Positions 33,383-45,263 of a stretch of DNA of 64,000 nt are shown here, one piece after another (the stretch's first letter is position 1; every line of letters begins with the position of its first letter). The notes under the pieces were generated by a model, which saw only the letters and a list, made by a program, of their open reading frames with translations, ran no database searches and had not been told where the DNA came from. The position numbers and the translations under genes are program-made. This DNA comes from Daedaleopsis sinensis (lineage: Eukaryota; Basidiomycota; Agaricomycetes; Polyporales; Polyporaceae): NCBI GenBank assembly GCA_033807695.1, contig CM066302.1:2852001-2916000 (forward strand). The letters run 5' to 3'.

Positions 33383-34791
33383 ATGGCCGAGTCAAACTCC
33401 CTGGTCGAACCTGATCTGTCCGCTCCATCAGATGCAAGTTGGAAGGTGAGTGGAAACGATTCATGGAAGTTTTGGGATTATCTGACATTGTGTGTGCAGC
33501 AGCGTCGAACTATTCCCCCGGAAATCACTGACCTGATCATCGCGATTGTGGGGCTCAGTGAGCTTGATGACTATCTTGAAGACCTCCGTCGCCGCTCATT
33601 ACTCGCCTGCGCACTTGTGTGTTCAACCTGGCTGCCAGCTAGCAGGCGAGAACTCTTCCGAAAAGTGGAATTTAACCAATGGGGTCCGTCACTGGAACGT
33701 TTCTTTCAGACGGACCTCCATTCCCAATCCATGCAACATGACCTATCCTATATATCTGAGATCCATTTTGATACATTGGCGCCAGCGACCAGCGATCAAT
33801 CCTGCATACATCGCCTTGTCGGCCACATCCCAAATCTAGAGACACTCCATTTCCGAGATGTTTACTGGAATGACCTGTCATGGCATCCCAGCACCTTCAT
33901 GATGTTCTCCGGATTTCCCGCGCTCCACACCCCCGCCCTCCACGATTGCACTATCCCGTCTTTCAATGCACTTCTTCACATGCTCTCAGCTGTGTCTCGG
34001 CTTACCGCATTGCAACTGTGGATGGTGGATTGGCCGCAGCCAAAGCGCCTCAATCTACCGTACAGCACTGTTCCTGGGCGCCGACCTGCACTTGCTTTCC
34101 TCGAGGTTATATTGGAACCTGAACGACACGCTGACCTTCTTCAATGGCTGTGTACTACATCAACTATTCACTCGATCAAGCGCATCAGCTTTCCTCGTGT
34201 GAGCAGTGGAGAGGACGGCCGCGACAATTTCCTGTGTATGTCTGCACCATCCATCAGGGAACTATGGTGTGTGGCTGAAGGTACGACTAGACCGTCACGT
34301 CCGTTCGATTTCGAATGGCTAAATGATAGGAATATGACTCATTTTCCTGCTTGACAGATATCAAAGTCGTTGCCCAACACATCCCTCACATGATCAATCT
34401 GGAGAAACTCGGTGTCGAAAACTGGCATGGCGTGGATAGGAAATTTGCGACGTTGTACACGGATCTGTCACACGCTCTGCGACATTTTTTCGGGCAACAT
34501 TTTCGGGAGATACGGCTGAAGCACATCAGTGGTCACGACCTCGACAGGTGGACCGAGGAGTTGTGGGACATAAGTGAAGAGACTGCATCAGACGACGAAG
34601 ACAAGGGTCATCCTGTCGCTGATGATCTCGAGCTGATCCTGAGGACACGGGAGAATATGGAAAAGATGGCAGTCGTGTTCGACCTGCACTACTCTACAGA
34701 AAGAGAACAGGGAGACCACTTTAAACTGGCGCTACAAAACCGGCTTCCCGAACTGTACAATCATTGTGTTCTTAAGCATAAGCTATGGTGA
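33383..34791 (+). CDS. F-box-like protein, 425 aa
   Basis: Exons 33383-33445, 33500-34280 and 34358-34791 join in frame to 425 residues. Residues about 22-75 form an F-box-like start: RRTIPPEITDLIIAIVG, then LACALVCSTWLPASRRELFR, the usual pattern of P-E-I, A-x-V-C-x-x-W and a basic helix. The rest is a series of Leu-rich stretches (IPNLETLHFRDV, SRLTALQLWMV, INLEKLGVEN) that resemble the degenerate LRR part of the large agaricomycete F-box family. Such proteins recruit substrates to SCF ubiquitin ligases through Skp1; the substrate is unknown. Its base composition is clearly lower in GC than neighbouring genes. It sits alone between two copies of a duplicated noncoding block. All splice sites are canonical and the frame is intact. 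Confidence 0.8.
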
Positions 34792-35166
34792 TGATTAGAG
34801 CAGGTATGTCCCCATCCGCCGCATGTATGTTGTGCCTGAGACTAATTGTGGTAAAATCGCAGTAGCATGCAGGACTCCACCGGCGAGTACTAGTGGCAAT
34901 CGGTACATCGCACGTACGTGCACTGTGCTACACTCTACCTCATCCTGGCTGTCAGGCTGAAATATTTACAGTCTACATTCTGTATCAGCATTCTAATCCA
35001 GTCGTTCTGTCGCAACCCCGGGAGCCGCGAGACCGATTGAAGTCTCGCCGAGGTGGGGCACGGTGCGAGATGAGAGCAACTTGATGAGAGAGCCTTGGGA
35101 CTGCGGTTTCGGAGATTGGTATCGACGGTGGAGTCACTGTATGTACCTCGCATCATTCTACGGGTT

Positions 35167-35202
35167 ATGCATGAGCTGGACCTCATGCATGAGCTGGACC
35201 TC
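35167..35202 (+). repeat. 18-bp tandem repeat, two copies
   Basis: ATGCATGAGCTGGACCTC is present twice in a row, followed by the beginning of a third unit (ATGCAC). Confidence 0.85.
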
Positions 35203-35401
35203 ATGCACATGCCTCAGATCCAGCTACCACTGCCCTCCAGCTCCTCCGAGTCCGTGATCGGGCAGGCTGTGGCTTCTGCCACTGTTGTTCCCGTCGACTC
35301 GGACGGCTGCCCTCCGCGTCCACCTCTAGTAGACTGTCCCGGCTTGATCTTATACATCTTCCACCTGCTTTCTACACGCCTCGCTCATCTTCTGGATAGC
35401 G

Positions 35402-36425
35402 ACTCCCGGCTGCGCCCTTCCCTCCGGTCTCTTGCCCGGATGTTCAGTATTCACCATTTTCGCATCAAAACCGTCTCCCTTGCGCCGCCCTCGACCTCCC
35501 TGATTGGTCCCGACTCCCGCCCAGCATGGTCCAGGTCCCGCCGCCCGCACTTTTCCACGGGGATCTGCAACTAGACCTAACTAGACCCGCTGCAGCCTTC
35601 GCGCCGATCTCGCATGCGACCCTCCTCTTGGCCCTGACGCGTCAGGCCTTCGCCTAGGCCTGACGAACTCTGGCTACGCTCCGACACCATCTCGGCGTGC
35701 AGCAGCTTCTCCGCCCTCGACGCTGCTTCCTGGTCTCCAGACAAACCACCGGCTGCTTCGCCATGTGAACGTCGCCTCGGGATTACGGTCTCCACCCTTC
35801 TCCACCCGCCTTTCCGCCGCCGACTCTCCAATGCGACCGTCGCGATCGGACCTATGCAGCTGCTAGAATCGCACTATCCTAGCTCGCCGCTTTCACGCAT
35901 GCGCAGTCTCCTCCAGGCTCCTGAGACGTGACTGGGACGCTGCACATGTCGCAATCGAGGCCTCAGAACCATTTCGCTCGCAAACCGTGGTGAGCGCAAC
36001 CATGGCATCCCAATACAATAACATCAATATCACGGCCCATCTGACGTCGACGTCGACGTTACCTTCTGGATGCTGATGGCTGTCGGAGCATCCCCCATGC
36101 ATGGCGTGGCATGCGCAGGAACTGTCCATGGCCACGCCCTGTGTCAATGTCAACACGTCGATGTCGGTGCCCGATATCTGTATGTAACTATAGCCAGCGG
36201 CGAGCTCGGCGTTGCGACGTACTACCTGCAACTTGAATTGGTGGCATGAGAGCGGACACGACTTCAAGTGCATAGTTCTGCGATTTTGCAAGTGATCTTA
36301 TTGACAGGCCTTCGAATTCTGCTGATCGAAGCGACAATTCATATCGTTGGCCAGGTAGTACCGCGGCTGATCGAGAAGGCAGCATGTCATAGTCATAAGA
36401 TATCGACGCCTTGCACCATTACATC
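35402..36425 (+). repeat. Large duplicated noncoding block, copy 2
   Basis: Direct repeat of 29970-31605 without the roughly 750-base internal segment. Long runs are identical, for example TCGGCGTGCAGCAGCTTCTC, GCGAGCTCGGCGTTGCGACG and TTGACAGGCCTTCGAATTCT. Small indels separate the copies, including an added stretch at about 35960-36020 in this copy. Confidence 0.7.
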
Positions 36426-36761
36426 GCGTTCGCGGCTCGGAGAGGTACATGCTTCCCTTGGCTTTGCGGCTCGCAACCCGTGGCGGGTGACCGCGCAGTT
36501 GCAGTGCGGTAAGCGATATCCACACACAAGTGTACGTATACCTGCCAGCTGCAGTCCAATGGCTATTTTCTCCACAACGCAATCATCTTCAGACACGAGC
36601 CTCTCTGTTTCCGTTCAAGTTCTGCCACTGACCACAGCGGTTAATTACAGTGCGCGTATTGTACTGAATTATACATACACAACTTGTGCTTCTCTAGTAT
36701 CCCAAGCAAAGAGACCCCCATAGCCACTAGACCTTCTCGCCGTCGATCGCTCTAAACATGC

Positions 36762-39280
36762 TCAGTGCTCCATCCACGGATTGCTGGCGTCCTCGTGCAT
36801 CCGCACCCCGTACATCCTCCGCAGCATCTTCGTGGCCTGCCTCGCGAGATGCGTCTCCTGGTCCTCCCGCGCCCGGCAGCTGTCGTACCCGTCTCGCGCG
36901 CCCCCCGCATACCCATACCCAGACCCGGACCCATATCTCGACGCACCTTCATCCCGCGCGCACGCAGACCCGACGACGTCGACCATGCCGCCCAGCGCCC
37001 CCACGAGGCCCGGGGAGACCGCGGGGTGGTCGCGCGCGGCGAGCGCGAGCAGCGCCTGCGCGCAGTCCGCGAGCATCGCCGTCGTCGGGCGGAACCCGCT
37101 CGCGTTCGCCGCCGCGCCTGCGAGGAAGTCCGCGAGGTCGTCGAGCACCTTCAGCACCGCGGGCCGCACGAGCCCGTACTCGTCGTGCTCCCCGCCGCCC
37201 CCGCCCCCGTCCTCGCCGCTGCCGCAGGGGTGCGGCTCGTCGTAGAGCGTGAGCGCGGAGTCGTTCGGGGACCGTTTCTCGTGCTCGTGCTCGTGCTCGG
37301 GGGCCGGCTCGGGCAGGAAGGATGTCGTCTCCGTGGCCGTAGCGGCCGTACTTCCACTGCCCGGGGCAAGGGACGGGGCGCGGCTGGAGTCGCGTGCGAG
37401 GAGCGCGGACGCGCGGATGACCATCGAGCACGCCTGCATGAACCGGTACGGCGCGTTCTGCACGCGCGTCTGCTTGCTGTACGCGCAGAACGCGAGTATG
37501 CCTGCGCCCGACGCGATTCTGATCAGCAACATCGCTCGAACGACCACAAACGCGAACGCGAGCCGCAGATGACAGTGTGTACGCACAGGTGGGCCCGACC
37601 GCCTGGAAGCGCGGGAACAGCTTGAGCATCAGGTTGAACGAGCGTTCGAGGAGGTACCGTTCTGGGGTTGCGCGCGATATCTCTGCGTCCACGACGCCCG
37701 CGAGCACCTCGAACATCCGCCGGAAGAGCGCGTGCGTCTGCGAGTCCGCCTGCGCCGCGTCCGGCCCCGAGCGCGACGTCGCGGGACCCGGCAGCGCGCG
37801 CACGAGCCGGTGCATCGTCCGCAGAATGGTCTCGCGCGCGCGGACGAGGCTCTCCCCGGGGGCGCCGTCGTCGTCCCCGTCGAGCTCGAGCTCGAACATG
37901 CGGCTCTGGTTCAGGCGGTGGAGGACGTCGAGCAGGAGGTGCATGAGCGTGAGCGGGCCCGTGTCCCCCCCGCGCGCGTCGAGGCTGCGCGCGGGCTCCC
38001 AGTACGGCAGCCCGTCGAGCATGCGCGGGGCGCGCCGGACGAGGATCTGGTTCACGCAGCGGAACGCGGCGCGCGGGGCGATGTCGCGCATGCACGGGCG
38101 CACGACCGCGTGCAGGAACGCGTCGTCCATGAACATCGCGTCCGCGCCCGCGAGCGTCGCGTCGTCGAGCACCGCCGCGCGTTGCCCCGTCGCCGTCGTG
38201 AACAACTTCTCGCGCTCCTTCCAGCTCGTGTACGAGCGCGTCGACGCGCAGCGGCTGAGCCATGCGCGCACGGACTCGGAGAGCCGCGAGGGGAGGGCCC
38301 CCGATAGGTCGGGCCGACTCATCCACGGGATCGGCGTCGCGAGGTTCGCACCATGCGCGTTGGGCTGGGGGAGGACTGGGGCTGGGGACGGGGTGGAGAG
38401 CATCTGGTGGAAGTGCGTGGCGAGGCCCACTAGGAAACGCTTCGTGGATTGGACCATGACGCACAGCGCCCACGACAGCGGTGATTTGTACGGGCAGTCT
38501 GCGCGTATGAGCGGGAAGACGTTCGTCGCAGCTGCGAACAGCAAGATCACTGCGACGATAACGGTGACGACCGCTGCGACGACGCGGTGGAGATTCCAGA
38601 GGAAGTCAAGGAGGCCGACGAGGAAGAGCACTAGCGCCGCCTGGAGGAGGATTGGGAGGCAGAGGATGATGAGTGGTACGTGCCATTTCCGCAGGCCCTC
38701 GTAGCGGAATTGACGGATGCGGATACTCTCGCGGGAGACGTTGGACGATCCGGCGAGGTACTCTCTCAGCCATTGCTTGACGAGCAGCCCGAGCGATGCT
38801 GACAGCAAACCGCACACCAGGCTCGAAAACCAAAAAACGTTCAGGCGGACCGCGAACGAGCTAGGGCGAAAGGCGGGCACGTCGGCGGCATCTGCGCGAA
38901 CTGTAGCGTTGTTGAACTGCTGGTCGACACCGAAGCTGGCGAGCTGAGCGGATATTTGGGCGAGGATGGTAACAACCGCGTCCTCCGGTTGTTGCTGCAG
39001 AAGCTGGTAAGACTCTATATTGAATGCCGTCACCACCGCCGAAAACAACCCCGCCTGTCATGGCCACCGCGAGTGGATTAGTGCCGCCTCCACAGACAGG
39101 AGGCAGTGGTCCGCTCACAAAAACCAGGAGCGTATCAATCTCCTCTTTCCAATCCTGGATCATATCCTCGTCGTATTCCCGCAATGCCTTTGCGCATGCC
39201 GCCCAAGCCTCCGAGCTGTCCCATATAGATGGCGTTTCGCGCTCGCCGGCCGCAGGACGTCGTCGGTGAACACGGTACAT
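36762..39280 (-). CDS. DUF6535 membrane protein, 789 aa
   Basis: Exons 39280-39119, 39054-37587 and 37501-36762 give 789 residues. The N-terminus carries the DUF6535 signature: SIWDSSEAWAACAKALREYD, DMIQDWKEEIDTLLVFAGLF, SAVVTAFNIESYQLL. Four transmembrane segments follow (around residues 50-62, 125-150, 193-225 and 225-250), with the intervening LVKQWLREYL, a family hallmark. About 500 residues of mostly helical, Arg/Asp/Ala-rich C-terminus follow (SESVRAWLSRCASTRSY and beyond), with a Gly-rich loop near the end. DUF6535 proteins are expanded in agaricomycetes and of unknown function. The C-terminal 500 codons are extremely GC-rich, so strong false open frames exist opposite them. The start is the first ATG before the SIWDSSEAW block. 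Confidence 0.85.
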
Positions 39281-40161
39281 CTGCGGGGTACGGTGAAAGG
39301 GTGACTCGGTGCGACCTCTACATGGAGAAGTATATAACTCACATGCCAGAGTACTGCCCCACGTCGAAGAATTTCTACGTTTCTCACCATGGCACTGCTT
39401 GGCATCATCCGAGCATGACATCTGTGTTTCGACGTTATTAGGATTTGAACGCCGGAAGGGTTTCGAGCCTACCACATATGCCAGACTGAAGGAGAATACT
39501 TGGACCGCACGGAGAGCTTCTGTAGTTCCTCGCAGGCAAATCATAGTGGAAGATAGGACTCTTGAAGCGACATCTGCGTTCGCAGATCGAGCGACCTGTA
39601 TCATGTTTTCCCAAGATCGATGACATGCGTTCCATGCAAGGAATTCTGGTCAAAACGCACTGACGCACTGAATTGCAAATATCAATGGGCTGTACATCGT
39701 TGGCTACTAGAAGAACCATGTGTTCCTGCTGCGCCGACACCCAACTACAACCTCCGTGCACCAGCCCGGGTCCGCAGGCGAACGGGCTTGCCTTCAGGTG
39801 GATTTGGGGTCCAGTCTTCAAGAAGATAAACTACAACATCAATGTTAGTTCGTCTATTCATCCAAAGAGGTTGATAGGACCGAAGCGAATCAGACAAGCG
39901 GACGAATCTGCCAAAGCAGACTGCCCGAAGGTAGCTGAGATAATTTTCTGCAACGCAAGGAGACCTTGCTAAAGCCAAATGCCTCAAACATCATACGATA
40001 CCCGATCGAAAGAATCAGGAAGCGGATCAAATGCTCTCCCACTCACCAGCATACGGCGACTCCATAGGAGACCGTGGCTTGCGTACGCAGTGCCGATGAC
40101 CCAGAACCCACGAGCATGTTCCAACTTGGATGATTAACCAAAAGACTGGCGAATCCTGTTC
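39281..40161. other. Intergenic, no gene seen
   Basis: About 880 bases upstream of the DUF6535 gene and downstream of the 40162-41301 gene. A few open frames of 80-130 codons are present on both strands, none with splice context or composition resembling the neighbours. Confidence 0.5.
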
Positions 40162-41301
40162 TTAGCCATCCTCGGAACGCGTACGCCTCGGAGATGCTTC
40201 GGAAGTGGCCCGACGGGAAGTGCCACGTTTCTTGTACGGTCCACGTTTTCCTAGTGGTGAAAACAATGAGCATTAACAACAACACAAAGTGTTTGCGCCA
40301 AGCTCACTCTTCAGAACCTTCGGCTCCTCAACCTTCGTAAGTGGAACTTGTACAGTAAAGAGCTGATCGTCGCACTTGACGAGCGACTGCCTGAGCCGCT
40401 CATCCATGGAGTGTACCACTTCGATACGTGGTGTGACTGCAGATAAATTAGCGGAATATGTTTCGATGAGTAAGGTTCACTTACTGTTCGGCTGGGTGGG
40501 TGGATAAATTTGCGACATGCGTTCGCGGACGGTCTCGGCGATGCTGCGAGAAGGTAGCATCAGCGGCGTTGCGTACAGTCAAAGGCAAAACATAATTCAC
40601 CTGGTAGAAATCACACCGTGGGCGCATGCAACGTCGACAACAGTCTCCCAGCAGATCGGGCGAATGCGGTTCTGCATACTCTTCTCTGCCTGAGGGACAT
40701 GTGCCGCCAACAGAGCCAGTAGACGAGTCAAGAAAACCGCCGAGTCAGTAGTTAGAGCTTGCAGGGCAGCAGGCGGCAAGGCAGCGTCATCGTCCTCATT
40801 GTCCGGAGAGGAACCCGACGTAGGTGAGCTTGGTATAGTAGTGACGTCTTCTTCGGCTTCGACTTTGACGTGGGGAATGGACGCCTGACCTTGTGTCTGC
40901 GCAAGAACGCGTTCGGCGAGATGCTTCACCTCGTCCGCTAGCTCCCACTCGGGAACATGCACATCTCCAGCAAGGAGTGGCCAGCGCGTCCAGGTGTCCC
41001 TCTGCTTACCCTTATCACGGCTGCGATCGTGTGTCGGACTGCTAGGCTGGGAGTGTGGTGATAAGCCTGCCTCCGAAGAAACATAATGAGAACCAGACTC
41101 AGTCGGAGGAGGGGTGTTGTCGTCGTCCAGGTCACCTGCTAGAGAGCCCTCATCGGAATACAGGGACCTCACAGTCGGTGGCGGTTGAGTAAGATGCGCT
41201 GTTAGATCGAGTGTGTTGCTAGTGCGCAGGGCGCGAAGCATAGACGAGTACTCAGTGAGCTCAGCATGCAGGGCAGTTGGGACTTGGGTGCGTTTCGCCA
41301 T
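40162..41301 (-). CDS. Unknown nuclear-looking protein with basic tail, 325 aa
   Basis: Exons 41301-40601, 40543-40485, 40436-40308 and 40250-40162 join in frame to 325 residues. The N-terminus is helical (ALHAELTEYSSMLRALRTS). A Ser/Pro/Asp-rich linker follows, then the block WTRWPLLAGDVHVPEWELAD. Another acidic linker leads to an Ala/Leu helix region (AALQALTTDSAVFLTRLLAL) and ICWETVVDVACAHGVIS. The last exon is very basic: KRKRGPYKKRGTSRRATSEA, like an AT-hook or nuclear localisation signal. The mix of a WPLL/PEW block and a basic tail made me consider an Rrn9-like RNA polymerase I upstream factor, but I cannot support that name. A DNA- or rDNA-associated nuclear role is the best inference. 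Confidence 0.7.
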
Positions 41302-42792
41302 CGACCGCAGAAGTTCTCGTCTAGCGCCTAACGCACAGACATACAGATAGATGCTCGTGGGAAGTTACGTAAGTATAACTGTACAGTTCCTCAGCCATAT
41401 CCACGCGCCCGCGCCGTCTCGGATTCGCCAGTCCACTCCATAACGAACAAAGTATGTCGCCCTCGTTGTTCGCGCCGCTCCCTTGTGCTGACATACACCC
41501 TGCAGTATGAGAGAGAAGTGGAAGAAAAAGAGGTCTCGGAGACTCCGTCGCAAACGCAGAAAGATGCGGGCCCGTTCCAGTACGCATCTCCCACCCCCGA
41601 CTCTGAGCTATTCTCACCAATGTCTTCCTTGCAGAGTAATCGCCATCTCGGCTACTAGGCCTGCAGAGTAGGGATGTCATGCCACTCCATGCGGGGGCGC
41701 GTCATGGACATCTATGCCAAACTCGTCAACGTTGGGGAGGTCATGCCATCTCGGTCGCATCGCCTTGTGCTGCGCGCCTCAAGTTCAGGTCGTGCGGTGT
41801 CTCGACTAGCCACGTCGTCGAGTTAGCTGTGGGCATTGTAACACTAACTCATGCATGTCAATTGTATTGCAATGATTTGTTGCCCGATCATGTTTACCTG
41901 TGTGCCCTTGCCATCGATCACGATCAGTCTCGTGAAGTACTCGGTACCATGAAGAGGTCGCTCCTAGCTCGATGTCGACGTTCAGGATCAATTATTAACC
42001 TGTCAGTGGTTCCGACACCATGCTCATTGTGTTTGTGACTGACATACTGCGTATACACCAGACTGCAACGTACGTTGGTGTGCGCTGCCGATGAGTGTAT
42101 AAGTCATTGCTTAAACGTTCCAATAGAGTCTGGTGCGGTGTACTACTCCCAGTCAGTGTAAGGCAAGTACATCCAAGTAGCAGCTCCATCGTGTACATGA
42201 CCTTACCCACCACTGCCGCGTACTTCGAAGTGCGACTCCAAACTTATCCGGTCCCTCGTCATTTGTTACGCAGAGGTCCGATATCGGGCTTGTAGACGCT
42301 GCGGGCGGCGGCCACTTTAGTCCACGAACATGAGAACTACCCTTGGTGCATCAATGTTGCTCAGAAATGCAATCACATAAAGCGCGGTGTAACTTTGGTC
42401 AGCGCAATGTGGCCGACATGTCTTTGCAAATGAGCAACAAGCCTAGTGCTCCTCTGCGTCCATGATCTAGGAACAAGGCCGCCCTAATACACTGCGGAGG
42501 ACGTAAGGAGGTTATACCGAGGCGCTGTCGTCGTCGGCTCCAAGAACGGCAGTCCTGCAGACGTTGGCCGCATTCCTTGTCCAGTAAGGTGCGTTCCCTG
42601 CTCCACCCAGTGTATCCGAACTTTGCCCACCAGCTGACAGTCCCCAGATATCATGTATCATACCGTGTCAGTACGACACCCTCTGGGAACCCTCACTGAG
42701 AGCCTAATGTCCTAGTACGCCTTCCGTCCGCCCTCTCCTCTTCGTTCTCTCCCCTGTCTTTCGCTCTGTATCATCACCGTAACGACTACGCC
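41302..42792. other. Intergenic, 1.5 kb, no gene seen
   Basis: This stretch lies between divergently transcribed genes (minus-strand 40162-41301 and plus-strand DUF6593 gene C). I see only isolated short open frames and no repeat. It probably holds both promoters. Confidence 0.5.
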
Positions 42793-43510
42793 ATGAACGT
42801 GACGTTCCTCTCCGACAGCCCCCTGAACTCGACGGTCATCGACCTCGTTGGGGGCACGCACCTCTACGACATCAGCACCAAGTGCGAGTTCGACTCCTCG
42901 AAGCTCAGGAGTACGACGACGCTGCGTGGACCACAGGACCAGGTTGTCGCCGTCTGGGAGCGTGCGTACCACCGGGACCAGGACCGGATAACATACCACG
43001 GGAAGATGCATACCCTGGCGGACTGGTTGCCCAAGAAAAACACATTGTCGAGGTACGTACGTGGCTCCGTCCGGCCAATTGTGACGATTTGCGGTCTCAT
43101 GTGTGTTGCCAGGACGCGGATACTGGTGGGGTCGGACGGCGAGCGATACCATTGGAAACAAACCACGAACTGGGGGAGGGCCGCGCTGAAGGTGAGCATG
43201 CAACGTGCTGTTCTCACATCGCTCGGTCCATCCTGTTGCGGCCGCTCACGCCTTGTCGCAGCTCATCAATCCTCACACCTCTTGTACGATGGCGGAGGTC
43301 CGGAGCGCACGCACGGGCACTGGGCTTTTCGCAAAGGACAGGCGGATGGCCCTCCTCATCCAGCCCGAGGCGACGCCCATGCTTGACGTCATCGTCCTTT
43401 CCTTCATCATCCTCGACCAGATCCGGCGCGAGCAGGGTCTGGAGTGCTCCGCGGACGCCAGTCTCGCCGCCGCCCGCACAGGCTGCAACGCTGCCGCTGT
43501 GGTTTGTTGA
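42793..43510 (+). CDS. DUF6593 gene C, 195 aa
   Basis: Exons 42793-43052, 43113-43191 and 43262-43510 join to 195 residues. The same landmarks as genes A and B are present: MNVTFLSDSPLNSTVI, LYDISTKCEF, TTTLRGPQDQVVAVWER, DRITYHGK, LADWLPKKNTLSR, ILVGSDGERYHWKQ, LFAKDRRMALLIQPEATPML, DVIVLSFIILDQIRREQ. The C-terminus has an Ala-rich stretch with several cysteines and ends in a terminal Cys (AAAVVC). The intron phases equal those of A and B (2 then 0), showing shared ancestry despite low sequence identity and opposite strand. The domain is thought to resemble Tubby/LURP-one barrels; the C-terminal Cys could be a lipid-attachment site, which is inference. Confidence 0.85.
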
Positions 43511-43923
43511 GTCGTCCCGAGTTCGTGTGGCATTCTGACATACTGTGTACCCTTAGTCCTTCCTCGATGTTGTATAACAAGTCATTTCAGCCTCCTCTGA
43601 GTCGTCGTGCAAGGTTATTTGTCTCTATGCGCTTGTCTTGAATGTCACCATCCCAGACCCATGTGGTGCGTCGCCTGGCGCCCTTCTCCCGATGATTAAT
43701 CAGCACGGACTTACTGACTCGAGATTCTTCGGCAACAGAGCTGGAGTCACTCTGTTTTGCAATTCCTGAGCACGCCCTCGATGCCACGACGCGAGTTCGT
43801 GCGCAACTCCATCGGGACTTATTTTTAGATTCGGATATAAGACCCAAGGTTCAGAAGTCCGGACGCTTCCCAACGCGCACGCGCGCGAGTCATCCTTGCC
43901 CTAGACCCCGACCCCCACCCACC
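43511..43923. other. Spacer between DUF6593 genes C and D
   Basis: About 410 bases with a TATA-like GATATAAGACC at 43836-43846, about 80 bases upstream of the gene D start codon. No other feature. Confidence 0.5.
43836..43843 (+). promoter_or_regulatory. Possible TATA box of DUF6593 gene D
   Basis: GATATAAG lies about 80 bases before the ATG at 43924, a plausible distance for a fungal core promoter with a short leader. This rests on position and motif only. Confidence 0.35.
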
Positions 43924-44724
43924 ATGAACCTGCAGTTCCTCTCGACGAGCGTCCTCAACGCAAAAGTAGCAGACACCGCGTCCGGGGCGGTCCTCTACAG
44001 CATCATCACGAAGGGCGTCTCGGGCTCGAGCGACGTCCGGCTGCGCACCGTCGTCCGGAACGCGAAAGACGAGGTCGTCGCGGTGTGGGAGCGCCTGCAC
44101 GGCGGCCAGCGCGGCGAGGACTGGATCACGTACCACTCCGCGACGAGCGACGGCATCCTCGCGGACTGGCTGCCCCAGCTCGCGCACTTCCCGCCCAGGT
44201 GCGTGTGTCTGCGTGAATCCGAATCGCTCGCGTGCATACTTACACTGACGCCATGCCCTCGCCCTCTGATCGATGATCTGGGGTGCTGCAGGAGTCAGAC
44301 TTTCACCGCGCCGGACAAACGGGAGTACCTCTGGCAGCGGCGGAGGACAAAGAAGGGCTTCCAGGTACGCACCTCGTCCAGGGCGCAATCTACTGCCAGG
44401 ATTGGACCGCGCATTGACGTATCCGCCCCCGGGCCTCCGCAGCTCATCGACGTCCAGACGAAGAGTGTCGTGGCGAAGTCGCAGCGCCTGAGCGGCTTCA
44501 CGCTCCGCGCCGTGCAGCCGGGAGTGAGTCTAGTCGTGCAGCCGGAGGTGGAGGGCATCCTCGACGCCGTCGTCCTCGCGTTCGTCATCGTCGAGCAGCT
44601 GCGGTGGGAGGAGGAGGTCACGACCGTCAGCTCGGCGGACGGCGTCGACACGCTGCTGTCCAACGTTGGATCCGCCATCAAGCACATTCTCTCGAAACCG
44701 CCGCCACCGCCGGCTGCCGCGTAA
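43924..44724 (+). CDS. DUF6593 gene D, 209 aa
   Basis: Exons 43924-44198, 44292-44364 and 44443-44724 give 209 residues. The DUF6593 core is MNLQFLSTSVLNAKVA, AVLYSIITKG, RTVVRNAKDEVVAVWER, DWITYHSA, ILADWLPQL, TFTAPDKREYLWQRRRTKKG, GVSLVVQPEVEGIL and DAVVLAFVIVEQLRWEEE. Unlike A and C it has no C-terminal cysteine and ends in PPPPPAAA. The middle exon is 73 nt, the same as in A and B. It follows gene C head to tail. It is intact and very GC-rich, consistent with good expression. Function is unknown; the membrane-contact idea comes from the supposed Tubby-like fold. Confidence 0.85.
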   Translation: MNLQFLSTSVLNAKVADTASGAVLYSIITKGVSGSSDVRLRTVVRNAKDEVVAVWERLHGGQRGEDWITYHSATSDGILADWLPQLAHFPPRCVCLRESESLACILTLTPCPRPLIDDLGCCRSQTFTAPDKREYLWQRRRTKKGFQVRTSSRAQSTARIGPRIDVSAPGPPQLIDVQTKSVVAKSQRLSGFTLRAVQPGVSLVVQPEVEGILDAVVLAFVIVEQLRWEEEVTTVSSADGVDTLLSNVGSAIKHILSKPPPPPAAA

Positions 44725-45231
44725 AACGGTGTCATGAGCCCAGAGTAGGAGGATCTGGGAATGCCTGCACCGCTGTAATCACACGAGCATTTCGCCCCGT
44801 TTGTTGTTGTACTGTACTGACGGAAATTATCCTGTCCACGAAGTCTCTCGGGTCAAACCACTCATGAGCTTGGGCCACAAACCGCTGCATCCAACCGCTC
44901 GCTCGATGGCCGGAGCTCCGCGCGCCGCCCCCACCCCGCCGCTGACTGACTTGGATGTGCACCGAAGACTGTGGATCCAAGCGAGATCCCAATGCCCAAT
45001 GCCTCTTCGAAGCGAGCGTCTCCACCCCGCTCCCCCGAATGCCGTCGCGACAGGCGGCGTTCAATGGCATGGCAGACCCAACCCCCCAAGATCGCGCTTT
45101 CGAGCTGCTAGCATATCAGTGACTCCTGTACGACGCAGTTTTCGGCACCACTCACTCACATCTTCCCTACCACCGGCACTTGCGGCAGCCCGAGTGTACT
45201 CCGCAGGACACGCACCGACACACAGGCTATC

Positions 45232-45234
<3 letters not shown>

Positions 45235-45262
<28 letters not shown>

Positions 45263-45263
45263 A
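45235..45263. repeat. GGC triplet microsatellite
   Basis: About nine consecutive GGC units in noncoding DNA. Confidence 0.85.

Larger units (their letters stand above)
34792..36761. other. Gene-poor stretch with repeat copy 2
   Basis: Two kilobases downstream of the F-box-type gene. It contains an 18-bp tandem repeat (35167-35202), copy 2 of the large duplicated block (35402-36425), and about 330 bases before the DUF6535 stop codon where nothing is seen. Confidence 0.5.

Noticed and set aside
29970..36425. Complete LTR retrotransposon
   Set aside because: The two direct repeats are LTR-like in size, but no gag, protease, reverse transcriptase or integrase sequence lies between them, and no clear TG...CA ends or primer-binding site are visible.
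36765..38704. Several long plus-strand open frames
   Set aside because: They are opposite to the DUF6535 gene, whose membrane segments and family motifs are clear on the minus strand.
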